A stretch of DNA of 36,809 nt from Desulfobulbaceae bacterium (GCA_029865005.1 JAOTSI010000003.1:1-36809); one strand, 5' to 3'; counted from the first letter of the stretch, positions 1 to 9,416 are shown. The notes: a model not told the origin generated them from the letters alone. Made by a program: numbers and translations.

Positions 1-405
1 GTTTACATATTGATTTAATATCTCTTTGTGCAGAGAGGCTACTAAAATTTTACTGCCCTCATCCGATTCTTTACTTACGGAATATTGGAAACGAAGTTGC
101 TCAATGGGAGTTATTAATTGTTCTTCAAGTTCAAAAGAGAGGGTTTGGTTGATTTGTTTACTGTCTATAAATGGAAGAAATAAATTACGTAGGGATAAGC
201 AGGATAGAGGAAGGCCGATAACTGTATTAATGTCTCTAAGTGTTATCTCGTCGAACATTATCTGGAAATCAGGGAGTTCTCCGTTGAGTTGGTTGGGGGC
301 GTGTAAGAGGGAGACAAGCTGTTTTACCCCGCTACCTTGTTGGCCCACTAGGGCAGCTGCTATATGATTATCGGCGATATCAATGCCGAGTACGTATTTA
401 TCCAT
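1..405 (-). CDS. gspL: Type II secretion GspL/PilM-like actin-fold protein, N-terminal part (truncated by window edge)
   Basis: Minus-strand frame from ATG at 405 reads MDKYVLGIDIADNHIAAALVGQQGSGVKQLVSLLHAPNQLNGELPDFQIMFDEITLRDINTVIGLPLSCLSLRNLFLPF..., open to position 1. Actin-like N-terminus, immediately downstream of gspK. Not in the ORF track because it has no stop inside the window. Confidence 0.8.
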   Translation of the reverse strand, partial: MDKYVLGIDIADNHIAAALVGQQGSGVKQLVSLLHAPNQLNGELPDFQIMFDEITLRDINTVIGLPLSCLSLRNLFLPFIDSKQINQTLSFELEEQLITPIEQLRFQYSVSKESDEGSKILVASLHKEILNQYVN

Positions 406-443
406 ATTGTATTCGTAATAACTCGTACTTCGTTTATTTCATA

Positions 444-1442
444 CTACTCTACTTTCCATGAAAGTAGATTTTGCTGACCGGACGTTAAGCGGTGAATGGT
501 GCCAACTCCTTGTCGTCGTAAATTTTTATATTCCGCCTTAACATTTACTTGGTAATAATCGCCGTTCACCGTGAGAAGTTGAGGGCTAATGGTGATATCA
601 GAGGGGAATGATGTATTCTTATACCACGAAATGTTATTGAGTGCGTCCTTATTGGACTCATCGGTGCGATATTCCACTAGAGCTTCCACTCCGTCTTCAG
701 GTATGCCTGGGGCGAGAATACTTAAAATTAAGGGGTTCGCGGTGTTAATATTAATTTTACCGTCTTGCCCATATACATCAATATAGTTGATTAATCCTTC
801 ATGTTCTTTTGTTCCGTATAAAAGCTCTTTGGTCATCCCCTTAACTGCCAGCAGTTCCTCCGGCCTGATAAAAGGAGCGTTGGCGCATTCGTGTCCCTGT
901 TCAAGGGATTGATAATAATTACTTTCAGCGCCCATTGGTCGTTCTTCATCGTCCTTGTCTATCCAGTCACTAAGCGCATCAAGTAAGGACTCGGCTTCTT
1001 CCTCTCCTTCGACGGCAAAATGACCTGAGGTCAGAAATCGGAGCCATAACTTACGTTGTAATATAACTCGACTTTTTTCCGATTCAGACTTGTTTGCAGG
1101 AATAAGACTATTAACCTGCAATTTTCCGGTTAGATCATTGATCTGTATGGTAATTCCCTCGCCGTCGAAGAAAGAAGAGAGGGCATCTGAATCATAAATA
1201 GCCCATGGATCAAGTAGGCTGTCTGTTACTGTTGCTTGTTCATCCTTTGTTAGTAGGGCGAAACTTATGTTGAGTCCGGAGGAGAGCATGGCATCAAGGC
1301 GTACTGTGTCTGCCTGATTATGGGAACTGTATAATTGCCAATTGACAGTGGAACCAATCTCCACTGTCACGCTAATTAAAATACCCACTACGAATAAGAC
1401 AAGTAACAGAGCCATCCCTTGATTGTCTGGTAGTAATTTCAT
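444..1442 (-). CDS. gspK: Type II secretion minor pseudopilin GspK
   Basis: MKLLPDNQG^MALLLVLFVVGILISVTVEIG leader, no Glu at +5 (typical of GspK), long C-terminal domain. ATG at 1442 overlaps the gspJ stop (1439); the track start at 1475 is probably too far upstream. Confidence 0.88.
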   Translation of the reverse strand: MKLLPDNQGMALLLVLFVVGILISVTVEIGSTVNWQLYSSHNQADTVRLDAMLSSGLNISFALLTKDEQATVTDSLLDPWAIYDSDALSSFFDGEGITIQINDLTGKLQVNSLIPANKSESEKSRVILQRKLWLRFLTSGHFAVEGEEEAESLLDALSDWIDKDDEERPMGAESNYYQSLEQGHECANAPFIRPEELLAVKGMTKELLYGTKEHEGLINYIDVYGQDGKININTANPLILSILAPGIPEDGVEALVEYRTDESNKDALNNISWYKNTSFPSDITISPQLLTVNGDYYQVNVKAEYKNLRRQGVGTIHRLTSGQQNLLSWKVE

Positions 1443-2146
1443 TGCCCATTGCTCTGATGAGTAAGGTTCGACCAACCAACGGGAATAAGTATGTTGGTGG
1501 TGAAGCTCACTGTGGTTTCCTCTTGTTTGCTAAGCCAAAATTCCAAGGTGCATTTTACAGCGGCTGGCAATTCTATGGGATCACTGTCTGATTCAGCCGG
1601 TTCCGAGGACCAATTATCGCTTTCTTCTTCCCCTCCGGTAAGATAGGTAAAAGTGACTGATCGAAGATGGTCAGCGATAATATATCCGGGAGCGGTCTCA
1701 CTTTCTATGCTTATGGTCTCGTCGGTAAGGCCTGGCTTTAGTAATATATCGCTGCGATAGAGGACCAATCGCCCATCGCCTTCTCTATGGGGAAGTGCTG
1801 CATAGGATATAATACCAGGCCCTTCACTATCATGTTCCTTATCAAAAACTATATGACCGAGGGAAAGGAAACTTAATCGATCTGCTCGCGCTCCGTTTTG
1901 ATCTATATTTTCCCCGATAAATTGAACTTTTGGGTCATAAATAGCCGAGGTGACATCTTCTCGAATGCGTTGCATGGCGACTTGAGCTTGATAATAGATG
2001 TCTCCCTGTGTTCGAACGGATTCCATCATGTCAAATGTCCCGGATAGTGATATGGAAACCATGGTCATGACCATTGATAGTACCATTAGGGCCAACATGA
2101 TTTCAAGTAGGGTCATTCCATGATTTTCCCTTATCATATTGATCAC
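1439..2146 (-). CDS. gspJ: Type II secretion minor pseudopilin GspJ
   Basis: Prepilin leader ENHG^MTLLEIMLALMVLSMV; position in the G-H-I-J-K-L order. Confidence 0.88.
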   Translation of the reverse strand: MINMIRENHGMTLLEIMLALMVLSMVMTMVSISLSGTFDMMESVRTQGDIYYQAQVAMQRIREDVTSAIYDPKVQFIGENIDQNGARADRLSFLSLGHIVFDKEHDSEGPGIISYAALPHREGDGRLVLYRSDILLKPGLTDETISIESETAPGYIIADHLRSVTFTYLTGGEEESDNWSSEPAESDSDPIELPAAVKCTLEFWLSKQEETTVSFTTNILIPVGWSNLTHQSNGQ

Positions 2147-2607
2147 TCTTGTTCTCCACCGGGCGAATTGCTGATAAGTGCACGAATAGAGTAGCTGTAT
2201 TTTTCGTCATTTTCCAAGGTGATGGTTAACTGGATGGCCTTGAGGGTATTTTCATCGGTCTCAATTCCAATTTCCTTTTCTGACGGCGTCCATACTTTCA
2301 AGGAATAATAGTAATTGTCATAAGGTTCTTCAAAGGAATCTTGATTGGAACTGAGCGAGGAAAAATCTGCCAGTTGCAGTTCGGTTATTTTTCCCCCTGC
2401 CAAGAGGGACGCTGTAGTATTAAAGCGAGAACTCATGGCTACTTGGATACTCTGGGATTGTGAACCTAGCAGGCTGACCACAGTGATAGCCAGGATGGCG
2501 ACAGCTACCATAACCTCTAAAAGGGTAAATCCAGAGGAGTTACCGGCCAGAAAAAAGGTTTGTTTTTTATAAGGTGGCTGGTTCAACATAGGAATCAAAA
2601 ATATCAC
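2143..2607 (-). CDS. gspI: Type II secretion minor pseudopilin GspI
   Basis: Prepilin leader GNSSG^FTLLEVMVAVAILAITVVSLLGSQ; operon position. An alternative ATG exists at 2589. Confidence 0.85.
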   Translation of the reverse strand: MIFLIPMLNQPPYKKQTFFLAGNSSGFTLLEVMVAVAILAITVVSLLGSQSQSIQVAMSSRFNTTASLLAGGKITELQLADFSSLSSNQDSFEEPYDNYYYSLKVWTPSEKEIGIETDENTLKAIQLTITLENDEKYSYSIRALISNSPGGEQE

Positions 2608-3088
2608 TTACTCCAAGGAATGGTGACACTACGATGGTAATTATATCACCGTCATCGTCAAGCAGGTGAATATAGGCCTCTTCGGAATAACCTTTCGTGT
2701 TAAAGTGCAAACCGGTTCCTCCCAAGGAATGTTTCTCCCCAGGTATCAGAAGAATGTCTTGAATTGTGACACCCTCGGGAAGTTGAAATTGTTTTCCTTT
2801 TTTCGAGTCGCTATTTTCTAGTTCAGTGGATGATTTTCTGCTGATGATGTCGTGCTCCAGGTCAAAAATAAGGGTGTAATCGGTTCGTTTTCGAATGGCT
2901 TGTTGTTTGGTGTCGGCAATAAATCCGGTTAAGGTACGGGCGGAGGATTTGAGTGAGCCGAAGAAAACTGAGCGTGACATTCTCGGAATAGCCAGAGTTG
3001 AGACAATTGAGATTAGGGTGAGGGCAATAAGCATCTCTAAAAGGGTGAAGCCAGCAGATTTATTAGGAGCAATAGTATTTTTTACCAC
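2567..3088 (-). CDS. gspH: Type II secretion minor pseudopilin GspH
   Basis: Prepilin leader NKSAG^FTLLEMLIALTLISIVSTLAIPRM. GTG at 3088 gives MVKNTIAPNKSAGFTLLE and sits after an AAGGAG overlapping the gspG stop; track ORF begins at 3172. Confidence 0.82.
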   Translation of the reverse strand: MVKNTIAPNKSAGFTLLEMLIALTLISIVSTLAIPRMSRSVFFGSLKSSARTLTGFIADTKQQAIRKRTDYTLIFDLEHDIISRKSSTELENSDSKKGKQFQLPEGVTIQDILLIPGEKHSLGGTGLHFNTKGYSEEAYIHLLDDDGDIITIVVSPFLGVSDIFDSYVEPATL

Positions 3089-3104
3089 GGTAATACTATT
3101 CTCC

Positions 3105-3542
3105 TTAGTCAAGCTCCCAGTTATTAATATCGGCGTACTTATCTTCTCCTCCTTGTTCTCCGTCGGCCCCATAGGACATTAAATCGAAATCTCGGTGAAT
3201 ACCAGGTTGGATATAAATAAATTCGTTATCCCAAGGGTCCTTAGGGATAACCTCGATATAGCCGCCTTTACGCCATTTTTTTGCTAGTTTGCCAGCGGAC
3301 GGCGGTTCAATGAGGGCTTGAAGTCCCTGTTCGGTGGAGGGGTATACACTGTTATCCAGCTTATATCTTTGCAGGGCTTGTTCGAGGGCGCGGATATTGA
3401 CTTCTGCTGAAACACGTCGTGCTTCATCTGGATATGGCATAAGTTTCTGTACAACTAAACTTCCAAGAACACCGAGAATAACCAGAACAACCAGTAATTC
3501 GATTAGGGTAAAGCCACGTGAATCTTTGAGATGATTTTTCAT
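3105..3542 (-). CDS. gspG: Type II secretion major pseudopilin GspG
   Basis: MKNHLKDSRG^FTLIELLVVLVILGVLGSLVVQKLMPYPDEAR... DPWDNEFIYIQPG... SYGADGEQGGEDKYADINNW, classic GspG. Confidence 0.95.
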   Translation of the reverse strand: MKNHLKDSRGFTLIELLVVLVILGVLGSLVVQKLMPYPDEARRVSAEVNIRALEQALQRYKLDNSVYPSTEQGLQALIEPPSAGKLAKKWRKGGYIEVIPKDPWDNEFIYIQPGIHRDFDLMSYGADGEQGGEDKYADINNWELD

Positions 3543-3653
3543 AAAAGTAAATGTATTTAGGTTAAGAGTAGTGCAGTGAGAGGTTGCGCGATATTATAAT
3601 TTTCTCATGGGATGAGGGATCAAAAAAATATCTTTGAGTTAAAAAATAAAGGT

Positions 3654-5822
3654 TCATATATTAGTACATTCTTTAACAGCCAATTTAGCTCTGCGTATTC
3701 TGATTATAGTCCCCAGTCCAATAAAGCAAACAAGGATTGACAATAGAGCTGGATGCAAGCTGAGCCAGCTGAGTGCAATGAGCGGTAATAACAAACATTG
3801 GGTTAATAGTCGTAAAATACTGTTAGCGGCAATGGTGTTAGCAATGGTCGGAGAGAAATGATAATAGAAGTCTACTAAATGGCAACCCACGGAATTGTGA
3901 ATGAGGTAACGGTCACGAAAATCGCGCAAAACCTTAACATAGGGGTGAAGAACTGAACCGTAGGCTGCTGTGGCGATAAAACAAGCCTCAGAGGTTTCGA
4001 ATTTTATAATATTACCATAGTAAATGTCACTTTTTTCGCTGATTCCATAGGCGCGTACATAATAGGTGGTACCGGGCCGAAGATCGTTCATTTTGGATGA
4101 ATAAGTTCCGGTGCCGGAGCCGTTGTCAGTGAAGCCGTCGGTGATGAAGTTGCTATTTTGTACTTTTTGGGGTTCGCTTTCCTCTGTATCAGTATTGTCA
4201 TTTTGAGGATATAACGGATCAGGGTTTAAACTGAAAACAATTCCACGTTTTTTAAAAGTTAAACTTGTATTATCTTGAATTGTTCCTCCGCTGACTGCCG
4301 AAGTTTGGGTGATAGAGGTAACTATGCGGGTGCTGATGCCCGAGGCGTTGAACACCTCGGTATAGTTGGGAGTAGAGCTGACCGATCCGGTAAGATCTCC
4401 ATTCGTTGGTAGAGTACTTGACGTTGTATCTGAAATATCATAGCTGGCTAGAGCTGCGGCCTCAATTCCTTCCTGTTGAGTGACACCAACTGCGATGATC
4501 TTGTCGGTTGAAAGGAGTGCTATTGCCGTGCCATAATCATTATCGCCAAAGGGAGAGATCATGGCAGAGATATCCCATTGATTTGAGTAATCACTTTCAG
4601 GATTCATAAAGGATTGCTCATCATCTAAGGAATTATACATAATGAGATCGTTAATGACGATTTGTGAACCGGAAATCGAATTGTTTATTGTTGCTTTCTC
4701 TTGGGCAAAAATAAAGAGAAAGCTTTTTTTGTTATCGATATCCTGGGTATAGCCTGTCATCCCTATGCCGTTTTCACTCACTACTAGCGTGGAAATTTCA
4801 TCGTCTTCATCTTCTAAGCCAACGTTTAAAGCTCCTTCGAAGCCGAAGGTCCCATCGGCAGTCCCGTTATGGGTAAAGAGAAAAAGCATGGAATCACGAT
4901 CTCCAACTTCTCCTATGGAGCCGGCTGCCAATAGGGAACCGTCTTCTAAGATACTTATGGCCTGACCTCTGCTTGAGACGTGGTCATCTGTTGGGTAAGC
5001 TACTCCTTGGTCACCGAAACTTTCATCAAGTTGTCCATAGGCGCTAACCCGTATCACCAATGCCTGTTCCCAGCCATCGTTATTATTACTCGTAGAACCC
5101 ACTGCGACAATACTATCATTGGAGAGTATCTTGAGGTCGTTTAATACCGTATCATCACCTATGGTGTCTATAACTTTGGTTCCCTGAGCGTCGCCGAAAG
5201 TAGTGTCGATCGTACCATCATCCAAATACCTGGTCAATACAGGGACTTTTCCGATGGTGCCGGTAGAGTAGCCAGCCACTACGATTCGGCCAGCTGAATC
5301 AACGGCTACAGCATGTATTTCATCGTTGTCTGCTGTATTTCCAATGATTATGCCGTTCTCTCCGAATCCTTCGTAAAGAGAACCATCTGCATTGTAACAA
5401 GCTAATGCAAAATCTTTATCCCCTGAAACCACCGTGGCGTAACCTGCGGCAATAATTTTGCCGTCAGCTGTATAGCTCAGGGCTAAAATTTCAGCATCGC
5501 CGTTTCCCAATTGGGTTGTTATTGCACCATCTGATTGAAAAGAGCTGTCCAGGACACCGTTAGAATTAAGACGCAACAACGCAAAACTTGACCGGGACGA
5601 GACAGTAGTGCTGCCTCCTACGATTATTTTGTTATTATCATGATCTATTAATAAGGCATTAGTTTTAATCGTATTTCCGTTAATATCTATAATGGCCCTA
5701 CCGTTAATGCCAAACTCACCATCGCCTTCAAAGCTCAAGGCAGATGAGGTATCAAAAGTGAGAGGTAATAAGATATGTAGTATAAAGAGCAGCCATAACC
5801 AGCTTATCTTGTGATTTTTCAT
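3654..5822 (-). CDS. Secreted delta-60-repeat (beta-propeller-like) protein with C-terminal CFI-box domain and TM segments
   Basis: Signal-peptide-like N-terminus; repeated 'DSSFQSDGAI', 'FGENGIIIG', 'DTTFGDAQGTKV', 'DESFGDQGVAYP', 'DGTFGFEGALNV' units; Fn3-like segment; C-terminus ACFIATAAYGSVLHPYVKVLRDFRDRYLIHN...VDFYYHFSPTIA then hydrophobic helices. Confidence 0.85.
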   Translation of the reverse strand: MKNHKISWLWLLFILHILLPLTFDTSSALSFEGDGEFGINGRAIIDINGNTIKTNALLIDHDNNKIIVGGSTTVSSRSSFALLRLNSNGVLDSSFQSDGAITTQLGNGDAEILALSYTADGKIIAAGYATVVSGDKDFALACYNADGSLYEGFGENGIIIGNTADNDEIHAVAVDSAGRIVVAGYSTGTIGKVPVLTRYLDDGTIDTTFGDAQGTKVIDTIGDDTVLNDLKILSNDSIVAVGSTSNNNDGWEQALVIRVSAYGQLDESFGDQGVAYPTDDHVSSRGQAISILEDGSLLAAGSIGEVGDRDSMLFLFTHNGTADGTFGFEGALNVGLEDEDDEISTLVVSENGIGMTGYTQDIDNKKSFLFIFAQEKATINNSISGSQIVINDLIMYNSLDDEQSFMNPESDYSNQWDISAMISPFGDNDYGTAIALLSTDKIIAVGVTQQEGIEAAALASYDISDTTSSTLPTNGDLTGSVSSTPNYTEVFNASGISTRIVTSITQTSAVSGGTIQDNTSLTFKKRGIVFSLNPDPLYPQNDNTDTEESEPQKVQNSNFITDGFTDNGSGTGTYSSKMNDLRPGTTYYVRAYGISEKSDIYYGNIIKFETSEACFIATAAYGSVLHPYVKVLRDFRDRYLIHNSVGCHLVDFYYHFSPTIANTIAANSILRLLTQCLLLPLIALSWLSLHPALLSILVCFIGLGTIIRIRRAKLAVKECTNI

Positions 5823-5871
5823 GGTCCGCCTCCGCTTAACGGTTCAATTCTTATGGTCCATTGTAGCCCTT

Positions 5872-5893
5872 ATCTTATAACTCCTTATAAGAT
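5872..5893. repeat. Perfect 9-bp-arm hairpin between the delta-60 gene and the MoeA-like gene
   Basis: atcttataa-ctcc-ttataagat. No T-tract on the minus side, so not a convincing intrinsic terminator. Confidence 0.7.
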
Positions 5894-5912
5894 TATGCCA
5901 TATTTGTTTTTA

Positions 5913-6938
5913 TCAAGGTCCGAAATGACAAACGGGATAGCGACATTTTTTGCAGTTACGGCATAGACCGCCGTGCCCTAAAGCAGCCAGTTGTTCGCGA
6001 CCGACCTTTTCTCCTATTAAAATCCTCGGTAGTACTAAATCAAATACAGTTATTTTATGATACATTCCGCAAGCCGGTAAACCGAGAATAGGAACATCTT
6101 TGATGCGACCGGTTAAAAACATGGCTCCAGGCAATACTGGAGATCCGTAGGTTATTTCCTCGGCTCCCGCTTGAAAAATACCTTTGCGGGTCACATCATC
6201 GGGGTCCACCGACATACCACCGGTGGTTATGATCAGTTGCGCGCCTTGGGTAATGCAATCCTTGATAGCGGTGGCGATTTTGTCGATATCGTCTGGGGCA
6301 TAGCGCACGATATCAAGTTGACTACCCAGCTCCTTGAGTTTTGTTCGAATAACCTCTTGAAAACGATCTTCTATTTTCCCGGAAAAAACTTCATTGCCGG
6401 TTATTACCACTCCGGCACGCACTTTTTTTAGAGCAATGACTTGGATGATTTTTTTATTTTGCTTGCAGATTGCTGTGGCCTGATCCAACAATTTACGTTT
6501 GGCAATGAGAGGGATTAGCCTGGTAGCGGCCACTGTATCTCCCTTGTGAACTGGGGTGTAATTGGGAAGTGTTGCACACATCACCTCGCCAAGCAGATTA
6601 AATTGATAGAGGCTATCAACGTCGATTTTTAGTAATCCATTTTCTTCAGCTATGAGGGATATTTTGCCTTCTACCGGTTCTGGACTGCATTCAATACCTG
6701 AGCCGGCTAAAGAGGCGGATAATATCCGAGCAGCTTCATCTTCATGGATTTCATCATCTCGCAGTTCCAGAACGTAAATATGTTCTTTACCCAAGCGTTT
6801 GAGATGTGGCAGGTCCTCTTGTCGGATAACATGGCCCTTTCTAAAGGCTGGACCTTTTTTTTCTCCCCGTACTATCTCTGTGACATCATGGGGAAGTACC
6901 ATGCCAACGGCTTGATCTACCAGTATTTTTTTTTTCAT
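5913..6938 (-). CDS. MoeA/MogA-like molybdopterin-binding domain protein with C-terminal Cys cluster
   Basis: RAGVVITGNEVFSGKIEDRFQEVI...LIITTGGMSVDPDDVTRKGI... and C-terminal GGLCRNCKKCRYPVCHFGP. Confidence 0.82.
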   Translation of the reverse strand: MKKKILVDQAVGMVLPHDVTEIVRGEKKGPAFRKGHVIRQEDLPHLKRLGKEHIYVLELRDDEIHEDEAARILSASLAGSGIECSPEPVEGKISLIAEENGLLKIDVDSLYQFNLLGEVMCATLPNYTPVHKGDTVAATRLIPLIAKRKLLDQATAICKQNKKIIQVIALKKVRAGVVITGNEVFSGKIEDRFQEVIRTKLKELGSQLDIVRYAPDDIDKIATAIKDCITQGAQLIITTGGMSVDPDDVTRKGIFQAGAEEITYGSPVLPGAMFLTGRIKDVPILGLPACGMYHKITVFDLVLPRILIGEKVGREQLAALGHGGLCRNCKKCRYPVCHFGP

Positions 6939-6958
6939 ATATTAGATGCCGGAGGGGA

Positions 6959-7321
6959 TTATTCGTTTACCTTTTCTTTATTTTCATCTTCTTCTATTTC
7001 TCCCATCATTACCCATGCATCAACAGCCTTAACCGGCTGCTCAGTGGTACGAATTATACAATCTACTCCAATGGGAAGGGTGAAAACTTCACCTTTGTTA
7101 ACCTTTGCTTCTTGATTTCCTATTCTGAGAAAAAGTTCTCCTTCCACAACCATGGTGATTTGTTCATGGGTATTACTATCCATTTTAAAAATAGTATTGG
7201 GCTCCATCTCAAAATAGGTCATTTTTACATGTTCCAGGGAAACTCCCCAAGAATTGATTCCATCAGCAATTTGTTTCAGGTTCAGTTCTTCGGTCGGAAA
7301 ATATTGTGGTTTAAGTGCCAT
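6959..7321 (-). CDS. Cupin-domain protein
   Basis: HEQITMVVEGELFLRIGNQEAKVNKGEVFTLPIGVDCIIRTTEQPVKAVDAW cupin-type pattern. Confidence 0.82.
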   Translation of the reverse strand: MALKPQYFPTEELNLKQIADGINSWGVSLEHVKMTYFEMEPNTIFKMDSNTHEQITMVVEGELFLRIGNQEAKVNKGEVFTLPIGVDCIIRTTEQPVKAVDAWVMMGEIEEDENKEKVNE

Positions 7322-7372
7322 TATACGTCTCTTTGATGCTGAATGAGCGTTGTTGAAATAATTTATATGTAA

Positions 7373-8338
7373 TTATTGGGCTGGGAGTGTTTTTGCATTA
7401 TCTGTGTTTTGTGCTTTTTGGTCCGTTGGATGAAAATATTTAATCCTGAGATTGGCCATGATCAAAGATTCCGATCGTGAGCGGGTCGGTAGAGTTGTAT
7501 AAAGTTCACGGTATGCGCGATCAATGTTTTTACCATGGGAGACAATCTCGGTGGCCAGGGTGTCGAACTGAGCAAGGTAACTTTTCATTTCCATAAGATC
7601 CCGGTTTGAGGAGAGTGGACCGTGACCTGGAATAATCTTCTCTGCGCCTAAAGATGAGACTTTATCAAGTTCTGCTCGCCATCTAACTATTTGTCCTTCA
7701 CCCATATAGGGATGATAATCGGTAAATAGTAGATCTCCCGTGAAAACTACCTTTTTTTCAGGAAGATGAACGAAAAGGCTCCCTCTGCTATGCGATGGCG
7801 TAGCTGTCACCAGACGAATATCTACTCCCTTGAAATCAAGTTTCAGAGACTGCCCATTAAACGTTCTGGTGGGGTAAACGATCTCAGTTCCGGCTAACTC
7901 TTCAGCAGTCAGACCGTAGGAGGTTGCGTTTTCTAAGGTGGTATGTGAATGCTTCACCATTTCGTCGAGGCAATCGGCGTGGGCAACGATTTCTGCTCCT
8001 TCATTTTTAAAGACAGAGGCACCGAAACTATGATTTAGATGATGGTGGGTGAGAATTAGGTACTGGATGGGTTTATCGGTGATGGTTTTTATCTCGGCAA
8101 GAAAGTTTTGTGCTTCTTTTGCGCTTCCCAGGGAGTCTATAACTGCAACTCCTTCATCTCCTATGATAATTCCGCTATTGGCTCCAAAACTATTGGTGGG
8201 AAGAGGATCGTGAACGTCCAGATAGCTATATACTCCATCCGTTATCTGTATCATTGGTTCGCGTCCAAAAGTTAAGGAGACACCAAGGAGCAAAAGACTA
8301 ATAAGGAAAGCAATTACTATTCTGAACAACTGGATCAT
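7373..8338 (-). CDS. Exported/membrane-anchored metallo-beta-lactamase-fold hydrolase
   Basis: N-terminal hydrophobic segment; YLILTHHHLNHSFGASVF, ATPSHSRGSLFVHLPEKKVVFTGDLLF, IIPGHGPLSS. Confidence 0.85.
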   Translation of the reverse strand: MIQLFRIVIAFLISLLLLGVSLTFGREPMIQITDGVYSYLDVHDPLPTNSFGANSGIIIGDEGVAVIDSLGSAKEAQNFLAEIKTITDKPIQYLILTHHHLNHSFGASVFKNEGAEIVAHADCLDEMVKHSHTTLENATSYGLTAEELAGTEIVYPTRTFNGQSLKLDFKGVDIRLVTATPSHSRGSLFVHLPEKKVVFTGDLLFTDYHPYMGEGQIVRWRAELDKVSSLGAEKIIPGHGPLSSNRDLMEMKSYLAQFDTLATEIVSHGKNIDRAYRELYTTLPTRSRSESLIMANLRIKYFHPTDQKAQNTDNAKTLPAQ

Positions 8339-8359
8339 AGGTATCCCTCTAAATTGAGA

Positions 8360-9214
8360 TTATTTTTTTATTAGTGAACGTAGGAGGTTAAGGTTTTCTT
8401 TGTCTTCGGCCATGTTGTCAGACTTGGGCGTTTCCAAGGACATTGGAAGTTGAGCGAATCTGGGGTCGTTGAGTAGACAACGAAAACCTTCTGTTCCTAT
8501 TTTTCCTTGTCCGATATGCTCGTGTCTATCAACTTTGGATCCCAATTCTTTCTTTGAATCATTGAGATGGAAAAAATGGACGCGGTTTAATCCTATTTTT
8601 TTATTTAACTCGGATACGGTATTTTTGTATGTGGCTGGAGTACGAATATCATAGCCCGCTGCGAAAATATGACAAGTATCCACGCAGACTCCCACTCGTT
8701 GGGAATGTTTTAGTTTGCTAATGATGGTACCCAGTTCATCAAATCTTGCACCCAAAGCGGTCCCTTGTCCGGCTGTAGTTTCTAGTAGCAGCATGACTCG
8801 TGAGCTCTCAGGAAGCATGGCAAAAGCTTTATCGGTCATGGAAACAACTCTTTCTATACCGGTTTCGATTCCTGCTCCGCCGTGACTACCTGGATGGATA
8901 ACGAGGTAGGGAATAGATAATTGGTCACACCGTTGCAGTTCATCAACAAAGGCTGGTAATGATTTATCGGCGGTTGCTCCGGGTGCGGCGGCTAAATTTA
9001 TAAGGTAGGAAGCATGGGCGGCCACCGTTATTTCCCCGCAGAGGTCTCTCTTCTCGGTGAATGTAGTTATTTCTTGAGTCGTTAGTGGCTTGCTTCGCCA
9101 TTGGCGTTGATTTTTGGTAAATATTTGTAGTGCGTCGCCTCCGACTTCGCTTATGCGATCAAAGGCTTTGTGTAAACCACCTGCTATGGACATATGGGCG
9201 CCGATACGCGGCAT
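8360..9214 (-). CDS. nfo: Deoxyribonuclease IV (endonuclease IV, AP endonuclease)
   Basis: MPRIGAHMSIAGGLHKAF...ALQIFTKNQRQW...LVIHPGSHGG...LLLETTAGQGTALG...VGVCVDTCHIFAAGYDIRT...HLNDSKKELGSKVDRHEHIGQGKIG. Confidence 0.95.
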   Translation of the reverse strand: MPRIGAHMSIAGGLHKAFDRISEVGGDALQIFTKNQRQWRSKPLTTQEITTFTEKRDLCGEITVAAHASYLINLAAAPGATADKSLPAFVDELQRCDQLSIPYLVIHPGSHGGAGIETGIERVVSMTDKAFAMLPESSRVMLLLETTAGQGTALGARFDELGTIISKLKHSQRVGVCVDTCHIFAAGYDIRTPATYKNTVSELNKKIGLNRVHFFHLNDSKKELGSKVDRHEHIGQGKIGTEGFRCLLNDPRFAQLPMSLETPKSDNMAEDKENLNLLRSLIKK

Positions 9215-9281
9215 GAGCTTCCCTCTTTGAAATGATATTTATATTTTTCTGGTTTGTGGAATTTATTTACCTTGTATCTGG

Positions 9282-9349
9282 TCACAGGTGGTCAATATTT
9301 ATACAGTTGCTGCTGCTCGCTATAGCCCATCTATGCAGGCAGAGGCAAC
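9282..9349. repeat. Dispersed palindromic repeat, copy 1 (downstream of surE)
   Basis: tcacaggtg-N6-atttatacagttgctgctgctcgctatagcccatctat; second copy at 27158-27210 (3 mismatches over the 38-bp core). Copy 1 also folds as gttgctgctgctcgc / gcaggcagaggcaac. Confidence 0.8.
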
Positions 9350-9416
9350 CTCATGAAAATGAGATGTCTGTGAGCACCTACATATTTTCACCTAAATGAA
9401 CGGAGAAAGCAACCCA

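Noticed and set aside
26-367. Plus-strand 113-aa ORF
   Set aside because: Antisense shadow of the minus-strand gspL frame, which has clear GspL/PilM-like sequence.
5872-5893. Intrinsic terminator for the MoeA-like gene
   Set aside because: AT-rich stem lacking a downstream T-tract on the minus strand; kept only as a hairpin.
6171-7336. Plus-strand ORFs 6171-6431, 6744-7115, 7112-7336
   Set aside because: Antisense to clear MoeA-like and cupin genes; no recognisable protein features.
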